Shown piece after piece: positions 15,701 to 24,071 of a DNA stretch of 50,929 nucleotides. The stretch's first letter is position 1; each line of letters begins with the position of its first letter. The position numbers were made by a program, and so were the translations under genes. The DNA is from JBEKYD01 sp049509915 (GTDB lineage Bacteria > Acidobacteriota > Terriglobia > Bryobacterales > Bryobacteraceae). The DNA lies in assembly GCA_049509915.1 (NCBI GenBank), contig JBEKZL010000013.1, positions 1-50,929 on the forward strand, read 5' to 3'. The notes under the pieces are model-generated. The model saw only the letters and a program-made list of their open reading frames with translations, was not told where the DNA came from and searched no databases.

Positions 15701-16579
15701 TTGGTGCCTTCATTTGCGCTGAACGCCGCGTCGAACGGCGCTGCAGTCTTGAGTGGGATTGGATTCGCGAGTTTGGAGAACACGGACTCCATTTCGTCGG
15801 CAACAGTGACGTTGCACTATTGGAACGAACTAAGCTCCACGCCAGGTACGACGCTTGCCAACAGCATGGCGGCGACCGACACGGTTTTGACGCTGACTGT
15901 TGCAGGCAGCGCGGCAACGGGAAGCATACTGCAAATCGACGGAGAGATTCTGACGGTTACGGCGGTGGCCAACAACGGAACGGAGTACAGCGTGACGCGA
16001 GGGTCGGACGGGAGCCCGGCGTCGGCACATAACGCTGGGGCCGTAGTCTACCAACTGAGCTCCATGACGGTGATTGTGCCGTTTCCCGAAGGGTTCTTTG
16101 GAAGCCCGTATTGCGGAAGTTGGAGCTACCCGATTCTTTTACCGGATGTGAGAATCGGCGGCGCCGAGCTGTGGGTCACGAATCGAATTGGCAATAGTCC
16201 AACTGCCAGCGTTTGTTTCACGAACACGGTTGACGAGGGATTGCGAACCTTGAGCGGAGGTCAATACTCCATACAGGTGGATGGCTGTTTGGCTATCGAT
16301 CAGTTCGCCGCGCCGGCTCTGGTTGTTGATACATCGCACTCCGTGCGAGACGTTTTCGGGATTCTGGGTACGGCCGCGGACGTAGCAGTCAACTTGCAAC
16401 TGAACCTCAACGGCGCATCGTGGTGCCAGCTCAGCTTTGCCGCTGGGGCGATTGTCTCAACCACAGTGGATGGGTTTGGCCTGCCGGTGCTCACCGCGGG
16501 AGCACAGCTAACACTTTCGGTGCTGTCGGTGGGGCAAACCTATCCGGGCGCGGACCTGACCGTGATCGTGCGACTCTGA
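12701..16579 (+). CDS. Tail hub/tip protein: gpL-like and gpJ-like fusion
   Basis: A 1292-residue tail-tip protein. Residues 1-230 look like the lambda gpL/DUF2163-type domain: four cysteines at 156, 185, 207 and 214 followed by R-F-G-G-L-D-Y-V-P. The last two cysteines have the same six-residue spacing as in gpL, which binds an iron-sulphur cluster. Residues about 231-680 resemble the gpJ/Phage-tail_3 hub (F-G-I-R-P-G-D-I-I-T-V-T-Y, F-R-V-Y-K-I). The rest is fibronectin/Ig-like beta modules, including S-F-N-V-Y-R-G-V-T and G-S-I-L-Q-I-D-G-E-I. It starts with ATG inside the previous gene and its TGA overlaps the next ATG. Forms the tube-closing baseplate centre and probably contacts the cell surface. 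Confidence 0.75.
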   Translation: MQTISELKEQAVTETPLMLFDCTLADGTLEHWSTHGVTVNGTAYAAKVLRHSGFSVQTASDQGVDGSPTIAVLLANADSHFSELEIAVGWRGALLTGSFVFYDLVNNAPVTDAAVVFQGICNPPDQIQESTFRLSATNRMSLQRLWLPEVRIQTRCPWAFPSTPAQQLEAVNGGTDGQYSLFYRCGYSAGQTGGTGNLNNGTPFTSCGYVMSDCQARGMQLRFGGLDYVPPAIEVRPYGKNSETSALSVNQARYNDYVPMVYGTAWYYPLVTFARNDGNLTRMEVLLGIGQMQGVVTVLVNGIQIPLGVSGTNMTGTGWYNVMTLGTRDGAFDPNFTTSNGQPAGDPYGSMAYLSVVVPNSIANGNTLPTVEVLVQGLLIPVYNPDGTFDSNAFSANPAWILLDVLSRSGWSANEIDLVSFATAAAYCDEQINTVDLNGNAITIPRFQVNLVLQNRRSAGDMVRGIRNAARLYLTYGPAGILQLVVENSLALQQPTQSPTSNSTTQLNGGWPVYEFGDGSTGVSGILRDQTGAASVTVTSRSVADTPNCYTVEFQDALNGYQQDSYTVVDPDDVALTGQQTSASLLALGLPNYDQAARILQFTLAKTLSGNTYIQFDTSIKAFGIRPGDIITVTYQKEGFNRQPFRVYKISPATNYRTATIYAQIQDDAWYLDTNGQSSAAPGTTNPSQAGIGSPKPLMGAVLDAYGDVEFGVTETDTVATDGTTQMYVQLTFDPPSTSSSNGPGIPLVNYAATLGTGGTLASGEILYYAVSGVDGSGNEGGLSFVVTAVIPQDNSSVTLSGLSFTPGTASFNVYRGVTPANLLRIATTVPLATSFTDTGPNPQLVPPPDPNFDHANFYWRMEVQPETAATIYTSNTIGNGDLEMTANQYRGLTVRITRGTGAGQEQSIAANGTTVITTTAPWIVPPDAGSYFVVAESGWNFGALTQSSPVSFQIPNLGGETVHLTGRAANVLNQEQDPTLAIVTRWQIGGAAGGDSAAPLVPSFALNAASNGAAVLSGIGFASLENTDSISSATVTLHYWNELSSTPGTTLANSMAATDTVLTLTVAGSAATGSILQIDGEILTVTAVANNGTEYSVTRGSDGSPASAHNAGAVVYQLSSMTVIVPFPEGFFGSPYCGSWSYPILLPDVRIGGAELWVTNRIGNSPTASVCFTNTVDEGLRTLSGGQYSIQVDGCLAIDQFAAPALVVDTSHSVRDVFGILGTAADVAVNLQLNLNGASWCQLSFAAGAIVSTTVDGFGLPVLTAGAQLTLSVLSVGQTYPGADLTVIVRL

Positions 16580-19314
16580 TGGGCGTAACCCTCTCAAAAC
16601 TGACGCCGAACCGCGATCTCCAGTGCTATTTTCAAGAGCCCACGGCGATTGCGGCGTTGAGCCGGACTAGCCCGAACGGATTCACCGTATCCGGGTGCTG
16701 GCGACAGCAATTCGACTGGGCCGTGGTGGAATGGAACCGTGACAATGTGTTCGAGCATCCAGCTCTCCGGAACCTACCGGATGGCGATCTCAGCGGATTG
16801 GTGCTGGCGTACCAGGAAACCCGGGCCAATTGCATCGCTATGGACTCCACCTGGTATCCGACAGTCGACTGGCCGTATCTTCGAATCTGGGCGGACGCTG
16901 GAGCTACAGAAACCGTTTACAAGGTTCCGCTGATCAACTATGCTACTGCGATCGGCAGCGATACGCCGGCGACAGCGCAGATGACCCTTCAAGGGACTAT
17001 AACCGCACTAGACTACATCGAGCTGGAGTGGCTTGACCAGCATTTCAACTACCAGGTAACCGGAAGCGACGATCTCAGCAGCGCGGCGACCGAACTCGCG
17101 GCGATCATTAGCGGCTTCTATGTAAGCGGCGCGTCGGAGGTTAACGCCACCGCGAAAGGGGCGGTCATCACCTTGACCTACTACGGCTCGGCGGGCGCGA
17201 ATGGTAACACTGTAGGCGTCTACGGCACCGTTCATGGCGCCGGAACAGAAACGTGGAGTCCCGCTTGTACGTTGTTCAGCGGAGGCGTTTCGCCAGAGAG
17301 TTGGCAGGTAAACCTGAAGTTCAGTGCACTCCAGGGGTATCAAGTTAACTCAGATGGGTCGCTGACAGCGGTTTCCGGGATCCCGACAACAAACGTGCGG
17401 AAGTTGCGCTGGACCTGGGCTGCCGACGTGCAGGCAGCGAGCTTCGAAAGAAGTGAGTTTTCAGTTGTTGTGGCGAACTGGACTGTTAGCGGAACCAATC
17501 TTACATACAGTGTGGCGGGTCCGGGTAGCCGACGAATTGAGGACGATTCGACCGAACTGGTGTATACGGGATCATGGGCAAGCTCGATCGGCAATTTTTC
17601 CGGCGGCTCGATTCATTACACGACGAAAACGGCGGATTCGGTGCAGTGCCAATATACGGCTAACGCGCAGCACACCTTGTATTTGGGCACGCGGATGGCT
17701 GGCAACGTCGGAACCGCCGACGCGCAGATCGATACGGGCGATCCGATCGCGTTGAATCTGGAGATGGCTGGAGAGGACGTATTGGTACGCGTTGCACTGG
17801 GTGAGTACGCGGCTGGAACTCATGCGGTAAGGATCACGAATACCGGTGCGGGCGGAACCTACTTTTATTTTGACTTTCTGGAACTCGCAATTCCGACAGA
17901 TGCGTTACCGAACTTCAGTGTGACTCCGAAGACCACGGCGGCCACGGACTGGGATACGAATCACGCGCTGGCACTGGCACCGGAGCGCACGGCGTGGTTG
18001 ATCGACACGCTCGGATTTCAAGGCAGGGCGAATCATTATGCCGGTGCCCTCTGGTTTTACGAGCTGGTGTGTCCCGCGAATCAGTACGCATCGGGCACGG
18101 CCACGTTCGCAGGAGTTCCAACATTCGGCGGGACTACGGAACTGGTGTTGGACGGGACCACAATCAGCCATTTGAACCTGATTGGCGATACTGCCGCGAG
18201 CATTGCCACGTGCTTCGCGCTGCTGATCAATCAGGGCTCGACGGCAGTATGGGCGACGGCTAGCGGAGCTACGCTCACCATCATGGCGCGGGTCCCTGGA
18301 AGCGCGGGCAACAGCCTGACCGTGTCTGCCACCACGGGGGATTCGACTTTCACCGCCAGTGTCAGCGCGACCACATTGACCGGGGGGACGGATGGCACTT
18401 GGCTGACTGACCTCACGGCCGTGCCGAGGCTCAACCGCGCAGCACGGGACTGGACGAGTAGTTTTCTGACGGCGCTTAGGGGATATGGGATCGAATCTAC
18501 GGTCTCTTTCAGCATGGAATTGGGCAACGGCGACGATACGCCGACCGCGGGCATCGCCCAGTGCTATCCCGACGGAACCGCGGTGTGGGTAAATACACCC
18601 GCGCTGCAGACGAATTTCAGCCCCGCGAGCCTAGCGTTTTGGCAGCAAGTTTACCTGGACATGGCTAACCTCATGGCCGCCGTGGGTGTGACTCCGTACC
18701 TGCAATTCGGAGAAGTCCAGTGGTGGTATTTCGCCTCGGCCCAGTACGGGGGCATGCCATTTTACGATACCTACAGCACTAGCACTTTCCAATCGACGTA
18801 TAACAAGGCTATGGGGATCATCACGAGTGAGGATGCCGACCCCACGCAGTATCCGGACGAATGCCAGTTTCTGCCGAGTCTCATCGGGTCATTTACCAGC
18901 TCGATCCGGGCGTTTGTGCATCAGACACAACCGGGGACGAAATTTGAAGTGCTGTATCCTCCGGACACGAATGATACAGCGCTGGACACGATCATCAACT
19001 ATCCGGTCAACGACTGGACCCCGGCAAATCTATCTTGCCTGAAGACGGAGAACTTCACGTATACGGGAGACAGGGATCTTGACGCCGCCCGAACATCGAT
19101 TAATCTGCCGGGGATAAATGGATTTCCGGCGTCCCGGAGCAGCCACCTTATCGGTATCGGCGACTACACGACGCCGTGGCAGCGCGAATGGAGTCTTACG
19201 CTGGCAGGGGGCGATGAATCCGCCGTATTGTTCGCGTTGGACCAGTTCTGCCTGATCGGATATAGTCTGCCTATAACGCCACCCACTCGGCGTTCGTGGT
19301 ATATAGGCGGTTAG
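16579..19314 (+). CDS. Tail-tip protein with carbohydrate-binding and TIM-barrel glycosidase-like domains
   Basis: A 911-residue protein, last of the module. Visible parts are: an N-terminal domain (1-130); a small alpha/beta unit (about 135-235) ending L-F-S-G-G; a jelly-roll carbohydrate-binding-like domain (about 310-435); and a C-terminal TIM-barrel-like domain starting near R-T-A-W-L-I-D-T-L-G-F and containing Y-L-Q-F-G-E-V-Q-W-W-Y-F and L-K-T-E-N-F-T-Y, whose glutamates would suit a clan GH-A acid/base and nucleophile. A second copy of the small unit (ending L-T-G-G-T-D-G) is inserted after the first barrel strands. GTA gp15 proteins also carry a TIM-barrel domain. The ATG overlaps the upstream stop; the gene's stop overlaps the convergent gene by four bases. 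Confidence 0.65.
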   Translation: MGVTLSKLTPNRDLQCYFQEPTAIAALSRTSPNGFTVSGCWRQQFDWAVVEWNRDNVFEHPALRNLPDGDLSGLVLAYQETRANCIAMDSTWYPTVDWPYLRIWADAGATETVYKVPLINYATAIGSDTPATAQMTLQGTITALDYIELEWLDQHFNYQVTGSDDLSSAATELAAIISGFYVSGASEVNATAKGAVITLTYYGSAGANGNTVGVYGTVHGAGTETWSPACTLFSGGVSPESWQVNLKFSALQGYQVNSDGSLTAVSGIPTTNVRKLRWTWAADVQAASFERSEFSVVVANWTVSGTNLTYSVAGPGSRRIEDDSTELVYTGSWASSIGNFSGGSIHYTTKTADSVQCQYTANAQHTLYLGTRMAGNVGTADAQIDTGDPIALNLEMAGEDVLVRVALGEYAAGTHAVRITNTGAGGTYFYFDFLELAIPTDALPNFSVTPKTTAATDWDTNHALALAPERTAWLIDTLGFQGRANHYAGALWFYELVCPANQYASGTATFAGVPTFGGTTELVLDGTTISHLNLIGDTAASIATCFALLINQGSTAVWATASGATLTIMARVPGSAGNSLTVSATTGDSTFTASVSATTLTGGTDGTWLTDLTAVPRLNRAARDWTSSFLTALRGYGIESTVSFSMELGNGDDTPTAGIAQCYPDGTAVWVNTPALQTNFSPASLAFWQQVYLDMANLMAAVGVTPYLQFGEVQWWYFASAQYGGMPFYDTYSTSTFQSTYNKAMGIITSEDADPTQYPDECQFLPSLIGSFTSSIRAFVHQTQPGTKFEVLYPPDTNDTALDTIINYPVNDWTPANLSCLKTENFTYTGDRDLDAARTSINLPGINGFPASRSSHLIGIGDYTTPWQREWSLTLAGGDESAVLFALDQFCLIGYSLPITPPTRRSWYIGG

Positions 19315-20585
19315 CGCACCCTCGGCGAACGCGCTCCTTGACGGTCGCTGGAGGCCAAACTGGCGCCCGAATCGATTGCCAGACCCGGCTCCAGAGCGAG
19401 ATACCCGCAGCCAAGAACCACCAGAAACATCGTAAGCACCTCGGAGTCCCCCAGGTTGTATTCGACCACGCCCTCGACCAGCGTGGCTAAGATGACGGCC
19501 ACGGCTCCATGAAGCAGGAATCGGCGGTTGGCGGGAGCACGCGGGAGTTTGCGGAGGCCGCGAGTGAAATCGACCAACGCTTGCGCCAGGAGCCACATCA
19601 TCATGAGCATGGTGGGAATTCCACGGTCGGCCGCATATTGCAAGTAGATATTATGAAGGTGGCCATAAAAACCGACCGGCAGCGGGCGAGGAATATCGGC
19701 GGGCACGGAATCAAGAAAGTGAAGTTTAACAACGTCGGGTCCGAGGCCGAGCAGCGGATGCTCCTCGATGAGCCGGATCCCGGTGCGCCAAGCGGCCCAG
19801 CGAAAGCCGTTGGAATCGTTCTTGCCTGGGCGGACGACGCTAACCTCACGCTCGCGAATGGCCGCTGGCGAGATCAAGAAGGCGAGCAACGCCAAGACGG
19901 GCACGGCCAGCACCAACTTGCGCTTCCACGACCATAACAGATACATTCCGGCGACCGCCGTCGCAATCCAGACGCCACGCGTCTCGGCGAGACAGAGCGC
20001 CAAGGCCATCAAGGCCGCGGCAGTCGCGGAAAGCCACCATCGGTGGCGCCCTCCCGGAGCGAACAGAACAAACGCAGAAAGCATGATCAACGCAAACATC
20101 TGTTCGGCCGAGTACGTGTTCCAATGGCTCGTGAACCCGGTGATGCGCCGTGCGACGTAATAGTCGTAGAAAGCCTGCCCCAGGCGATGAGCCTCGCGAA
20201 CTCTGGCGGCGAACTGCAAGACACCCAACGATGCGGTGATGGCGCCGAATCCCGCCCAGAACAGAAAGATCCCGCGAATCCATGGAATTTCCCGCAAGAG
20301 GGAAAACACGATCAGCAACTCGCCGAACACATAGAATTTCTTGATTTGCGGGAACCCGACTGCAAATTGGCCATTTGCCAGCCAGGAGACGATGGTGCCG
20401 AGCATGAACAGCGCCAGCGGCAGACGAATCCGGGGGAGGCGAACCGTTTCCCCGGAAAGGAGCAGCCCGGCGAGCGCCAGCCCCAGCAGGATCTGCGACG
20501 CAGCAATGGAAAAGAGAATGGCCGCCGCGGATGCGAATGTCAGCCATCGCGCGGCCACGGCCCAAAAAGTTCGCGGCAAGCTCAT
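19311..20585 (-). CDS. O-antigen ligase/polymerase family membrane protein
   Basis: A 424-residue integral membrane protein with about 11-12 hydrophobic segments. A large periplasmic loop before the last segments carries H-P-L-L-G-L-G-P-D and G-H-L-H-N-I-Y-L-Q, the Wzy_C/WaaL signature. Such proteins transfer or polymerise lipid-linked glycans at the periplasmic face of the inner membrane. The ATG is at 20585. It lies 83 bases downstream of the protease gene on the same strand, so the two may share a transcript. Its stop codon overlaps that of the tail-tip gene, with no space for a terminator between them. Whether it is a ligase or a polymerase cannot be told from sequence alone. Confidence 0.8.
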   Translation of the reverse strand: MSLPRTFWAVAARWLTFASAAAILFSIAASQILLGLALAGLLLSGETVRLPRIRLPLALFMLGTIVSWLANGQFAVGFPQIKKFYVFGELLIVFSLLREIPWIRGIFLFWAGFGAITASLGVLQFAARVREAHRLGQAFYDYYVARRITGFTSHWNTYSAEQMFALIMLSAFVLFAPGGRHRWWLSATAAALMALALCLAETRGVWIATAVAGMYLLWSWKRKLVLAVPVLALLAFLISPAAIREREVSVVRPGKNDSNGFRWAAWRTGIRLIEEHPLLGLGPDVVKLHFLDSVPADIPRPLPVGFYGHLHNIYLQYAADRGIPTMLMMMWLLAQALVDFTRGLRKLPRAPANRRFLLHGAVAVILATLVEGVVEYNLGDSEVLTMFLVVLGCGYLALEPGLAIDSGASLASSDRQGARSPRVR

Positions 20586-20668
20586 GGGAACTGAGATTTC
20601 AGTATGACAGAGCTTGCCGGACCCGGTTGTGCCCGGCGGTCGGAACCCTAGTCGGCTCTGTGGTTCGT

Positions 20669-23041
20669 TTAAGGGGCATTCACCGCCTGCGCCGGCACCA
20701 TCTCGATTCTGCCGTCGGTCCCAACGCGGAGGCCCATGGCGAGCACGGAACCCGATCCACTCACCACGAGCGTGCCTTGGGTACCACCGAACCCGGCCGC
20801 GGACTTCGACATAGGGATGGCGCCTTGCTGTCCTGCTGGTATCGCGATCTGGCCGGAGCCAAGAGCCCTGCCGGTGTTGTCATAAATGGACAGGGACAGA
20901 TTGAGAGAACTGGCGCTGGGATTGTACAGGTATGCCGCGGTAGTGGCGCCGGACGTCGCGTTGAACGGCATTACGAAAGGCAGCGTCAGGGTGGCGGACG
21001 GCGCGACCTCATCCACACCGACCTGCGCCATGATTGCCAGCTTCTTCGACGGGTCGCCCGATTGCAGGATGGCGAAACCTTGTTTCGACGGGCTCGAGGT
21101 TCCGGAAGTTACCACTACCGTTACACCGTCGGCCGGTAGAATCAGATTCTGCCACGCCGTCGTCGATGCGCCCACGGGCAGAGGTAGAGACGCACCGTTC
21201 TCGGAGAAGAAGGCGATGGATGCATTGGTGGCGGTAGCATGAGGGTTTAGAATCGTGAGAGTAGTGCTCACGCCGCCGCCGTCCGCGACAAGGGGCACCA
21301 CTACGATAGGGCCGCCCGACACCGGTGCCGGAACGGTCACGGTCACGGTCACGGCGATCGACACGCTGGCCGTGCCTGAACTGACACTGATCGTACCGCT
21401 GTAAGTACCGGCTGCACTGAAAGCCTGAGTGTTATAGGTAACTCCGAACGTAGCAGGCTTTCCCTGTGCCGCGGTAGCGCTGGCGGCGGAAAGCGCGATC
21501 CAGGTCTGGCTGGCTTTGAGAGTAAAGACCGTCGCCGCCGGAGCGGTGCTGGCGAGCGTGACCGCCTGCAGGGATGAAGTGGCCGTCCCAATGGCCCAGG
21601 TACTGGATAGAGCCGTGGGGGAAACACTCACCGTTGGCGCCGGATTGGAGCCCGAGTTGCCTGAACCGGATCCGCTGGAACTGCCCGAACTGCCGCTGCC
21701 CCCCGCCGGAGCGAGGTATTGGCTGAGTTGGGGATACGCGACGGAAAAACGGGCGTACCCGGCGGTGAACGGAGAGATCGAGCAGGCGCTTCCGGATGGC
21801 GCATAGGTCAGCGTCGCGACGATCAACTGGTCGGAAGTAAACAGCGGCGATCCCGAGGAGCCTGGCTCTACCCGTCCCTGAGTCTCCTCGATCTGGTAAT
21901 ACATGTTTGCCGGTGCGGTGTCGCTCCCGATCTGCTCCGCGGCGTCTGGCGTTCGGACACCGAAAGAGATGCGCGTGTAACCCGCCTCGGGATGGTGGAT
22001 GCCCGTCACTGTCGTGGAGGTTGGGGTCGCGCCGGACGAAAGCGGGAGTACGCTCGTGCTGGGGTTCCACCCCAGGAATACCAGGTCGATATTGGGGATC
22101 GAAGACAACCGGATCAAGCTGTAGTCGCCTTCCTCAATGGTCCCGCTGGCGAGATAGGTCGCGCCCAAAGTGGTGGGGAGGCTGGACAGACTGGGAGGTG
22201 TCCCGCTGCAGGTGGAACTCTGGTATTTCCAGTAGACCTCCACAGTGCTCGCCATGGCCGCGCTCGAAATGCAATGGCCGGCGGTCAGGAAATACGGTTT
22301 GGAATCGTTGTTGGTATTGTTCACCAGCGATCCGCTGCAGGCGTAGGTGGCGCCGCCGTTCTCGAAAATATACATGCCCACCGACCCCGCTAAGGAGACC
22401 CAACTGGCGTAACAACTCACATCCAGCTCGCAACTGCCCGCGGACATCAGTTGCTCGACCGCATTGAGGTGCGAAAGGCGGGCTATGGTGAATGGGGGTG
22501 CTGCGCCGCGGCCGTCGGTTTCGTATTCGATCACGACCGTATCCGAAAAGATCGCATGGCTCCAAAACGAGCCGCTCCCGTCGATGCCCGCTCCCGCATA
22601 TGGGCCGGCCACCTGCGAACGATCGGCGGCGTAAATCCAGACGTTGCCGCGATCCAGGTGGAAGTTCGAGAACTGAACGCGAATCCCCTGGGCGCCATCC
22701 GAGCGCAATGCCAGGCGCCACACCGCTTGGCCCGATGCCAGCGTGTCCCATGCCCCTTCGTCTTCCCACGCCAACTGCGGGCGGCGCTCCACGCCGACCA
22801 GCGTCCCACGCGGATCCGGCTCACTCACCGCGGCTTCGTCCCGGCGCAACTCCCCCAAATCGAGCGCTGCAGGCGCGCCGAGCGACGCTTCCCAGCTCGG
22901 CGGGCGCGCAGTTTCGCCGGCCACCTCCGTCACTCTGTGGTGGACCAGCGGGCCGAGCGGGTTCACCTGAGCGTGCAACGCCAACGGCAGGAAGGACAGT
23001 ACGGCGATCCCGCCTGCGAGCGTTCGGCAAGATTTGGTCAT
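20669..23041 (-). CDS. Secreted trypsin-like serine protease with C-terminal Ig-like domains
   Basis: A 790-residue exported protein with a signal peptide (cleavage near A-L-H-A-Q, about 24). A lysyl-endopeptidase-type protease domain follows, with the triad visible as T-A-G-H-C (His256), E-E-G-D-Y-S-L (Asp306) and P-G-S-S-G-S-P (Ser396). Cysteines around 204-420 suggest disulphides, as in Achromobacter protease I. A Gly/Ser linker (about 447-465) leads to a BACON-like domain (S-V-S-P-T-A-L) and a C-terminal beta-rich domain common in acidobacterial secreted proteins. Residues 25-200 may be a propeptide. Likely acts outside the cell or at the outer surface. It faces away from the methyltransferase gene across a 193-base divergent gap. 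Confidence 0.85.
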   Translation of the reverse strand: MTKSCRTLAGGIAVLSFLPLALHAQVNPLGPLVHHRVTEVAGETARPPSWEASLGAPAALDLGELRRDEAAVSEPDPRGTLVGVERRPQLAWEDEGAWDTLASGQAVWRLALRSDGAQGIRVQFSNFHLDRGNVWIYAADRSQVAGPYAGAGIDGSGSFWSHAIFSDTVVIEYETDGRGAAPPFTIARLSHLNAVEQLMSAGSCELDVSCYASWVSLAGSVGMYIFENGGATYACSGSLVNNTNNDSKPYFLTAGHCISSAAMASTVEVYWKYQSSTCSGTPPSLSSLPTTLGATYLASGTIEEGDYSLIRLSSIPNIDLVFLGWNPSTSVLPLSSGATPTSTTVTGIHHPEAGYTRISFGVRTPDAAEQIGSDTAPANMYYQIEETQGRVEPGSSGSPLFTSDQLIVATLTYAPSGSACSISPFTAGYARFSVAYPQLSQYLAPAGGSGSSGSSSGSGSGNSGSNPAPTVSVSPTALSSTWAIGTATSSLQAVTLASTAPAATVFTLKASQTWIALSAASATAAQGKPATFGVTYNTQAFSAAGTYSGTISVSSGTASVSIAVTVTVTVPAPVSGGPIVVVPLVADGGGVSTTLTILNPHATATNASIAFFSENGASLPLPVGASTTAWQNLILPADGVTVVVTSGTSSPSKQGFAILQSGDPSKKLAIMAQVGVDEVAPSATLTLPFVMPFNATSGATTAAYLYNPSASSLNLSLSIYDNTGRALGSGQIAIPAGQQGAIPMSKSAAGFGGTQGTLVVSGSGSVLAMGLRVGTDGRIEMVPAQAVNAP

Positions 23042-23181
23042 ACGTAAGACTCATCGGATCGCCGCGGTTTGGCAGCGACTGAGTCGCGCCTGACAGTATG
23101 CTGAATTAAAGAGCTGATTACCTGTAATTATCGGTTGGCGAAGCGCTCTGCCGGCAGTGAGTACTCCATGAAGGTAATCGG

Positions 23182-23206
23182 TACAATGGGTACCTGACAA
23201 ATCAGG
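23182..23206 (+). promoter_or_regulatory. Candidate -10 box and small palindrome upstream of the methyltransferase
   Basis: The divergent gap between the protease and methyltransferase genes contains TACAAT (23182-23187) and a CCTGA-CAAA-TCAGG palindrome (23193-23206), about 30-50 bases before the methyltransferase ATG. No clear -35 element is seen 16-18 bases upstream. The same TACAAT motif precedes two other genes in this window. Operator function is speculative. Confidence 0.3.
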
Positions 23207-23234
23207 CGTATCTGGAATAAACTCGAGACACGGC

Positions 23235-24071
23235 ATGTTGTCGGCAGGCGATCATTCCACGCTTCTGGAGCGGCACTTCGAAAAGGAAGCCGCTTTCTGG
23301 CGAGAGATTTACGCCCAATCCACGTTATACGGCGAGCTTTACCGCCGGCGGCTGGCCACGGCCCTAGACCTTATCGCCTCGGTCGACTTGCCGGCCGGCG
23401 GACGCGCCGTTGAGATCGGTTGCGGAGCCGGCATGGCGACCGTAGCCCTGGCCAAACGCGGCTGGCGCGTGGAGGCGGTGGACATCGCTCCGCGCATGGT
23501 CGCACAGACTCAAAGCGCAGTGGAAGCGGAACGGCTTTCCCATCTCGTCCGGGTGCGGCGGGGCGACATCAACCGTCTCGATCTACCACTCCGCTCTTTT
23601 GACCTGGCCGTGGCCGTAGGCGTGCTCGAATGGATGCCGCGGCTGGACGAACCGCTGGCCGGGCTTGCGGCGATCCTGAAACCCGGCGGGCGCCTGATCG
23701 TCAATATCGACAATTCGCGCGCCTTGCACTGTTGGCTGGATCCGCGCCTGCTGCCGATAGCTGGCCCGGCCAAACGCCTGGCTTTGACCGCCGCCCGCCG
23801 TTTTCGCTGGATCGGCGACGAACCGCGCCCCACCACTTGCTCGCGCTCCCGGCTGCAGCGGGCCTTGCACGCCGCCGGATTCTCGCCGGCAGTCGAACAT
23901 ACCTTCGGTTTTGGCCCCTTCACGTTCCTGGGGCACCCCCTCTTTTCGGAGGCTCGCGGCCTGCGGCTCGACCGGCGATTACAATCGCTCGCCGACCGCG
24001 GTGTGCGGCTGCTCCGCCGTGCCGGATCGACCTCGGTCGTGCTGGCCCGAAAGGCGGACGATCGTGTTTGA
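23235..24071 (+). CDS. SAM-dependent class I methyltransferase
   Basis: A 278-residue cytoplasmic methyltransferase. Motif I appears as V-E-I-G-C-G-A-G (about residues 57-64), followed by the acidic end of strand 2 (V-E-A-V-D-I-A) and the post-motif D-L-A-V-A-V-G-V-L-E-W-M-P, then L-K-P-G-G-R-L-I-V-N. This is the UbiE/UbiG-like fold. The C-terminal 90 residues are Arg-rich and would shape the acceptor site. The substrate is unknown. The next gene, an ATP-grasp ligase, starts inside its last codons, so the two are translationally coupled and probably modify the same small molecule or surface glycan precursor. Confidence 0.85.
   Translation: MLSAGDHSTLLERHFEKEAAFWREIYAQSTLYGELYRRRLATALDLIASVDLPAGGRAVEIGCGAGMATVALAKRGWRVEAVDIAPRMVAQTQSAVEAERLSHLVRVRRGDINRLDLPLRSFDLAVAVGVLEWMPRLDEPLAGLAAILKPGGRLIVNIDNSRALHCWLDPRLLPIAGPAKRLALTAARRFRWIGDEPRPTTCSRSRLQRALHAAGFSPAVEHTFGFGPFTFLGHPLFSEARGLRLDRRLQSLADRGVRLLRRAGSTSVVLARKADDRV

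Noticed and set aside
2828..19314. Contractile-tail or type VI secretion/extracellular contractile system
   Set aside because: No sheath, spike, baseplate wedge or ClpV-like gene is seen, and the chaperone frameshift and gpL/gpJ-like tip point to a non-contractile tail.
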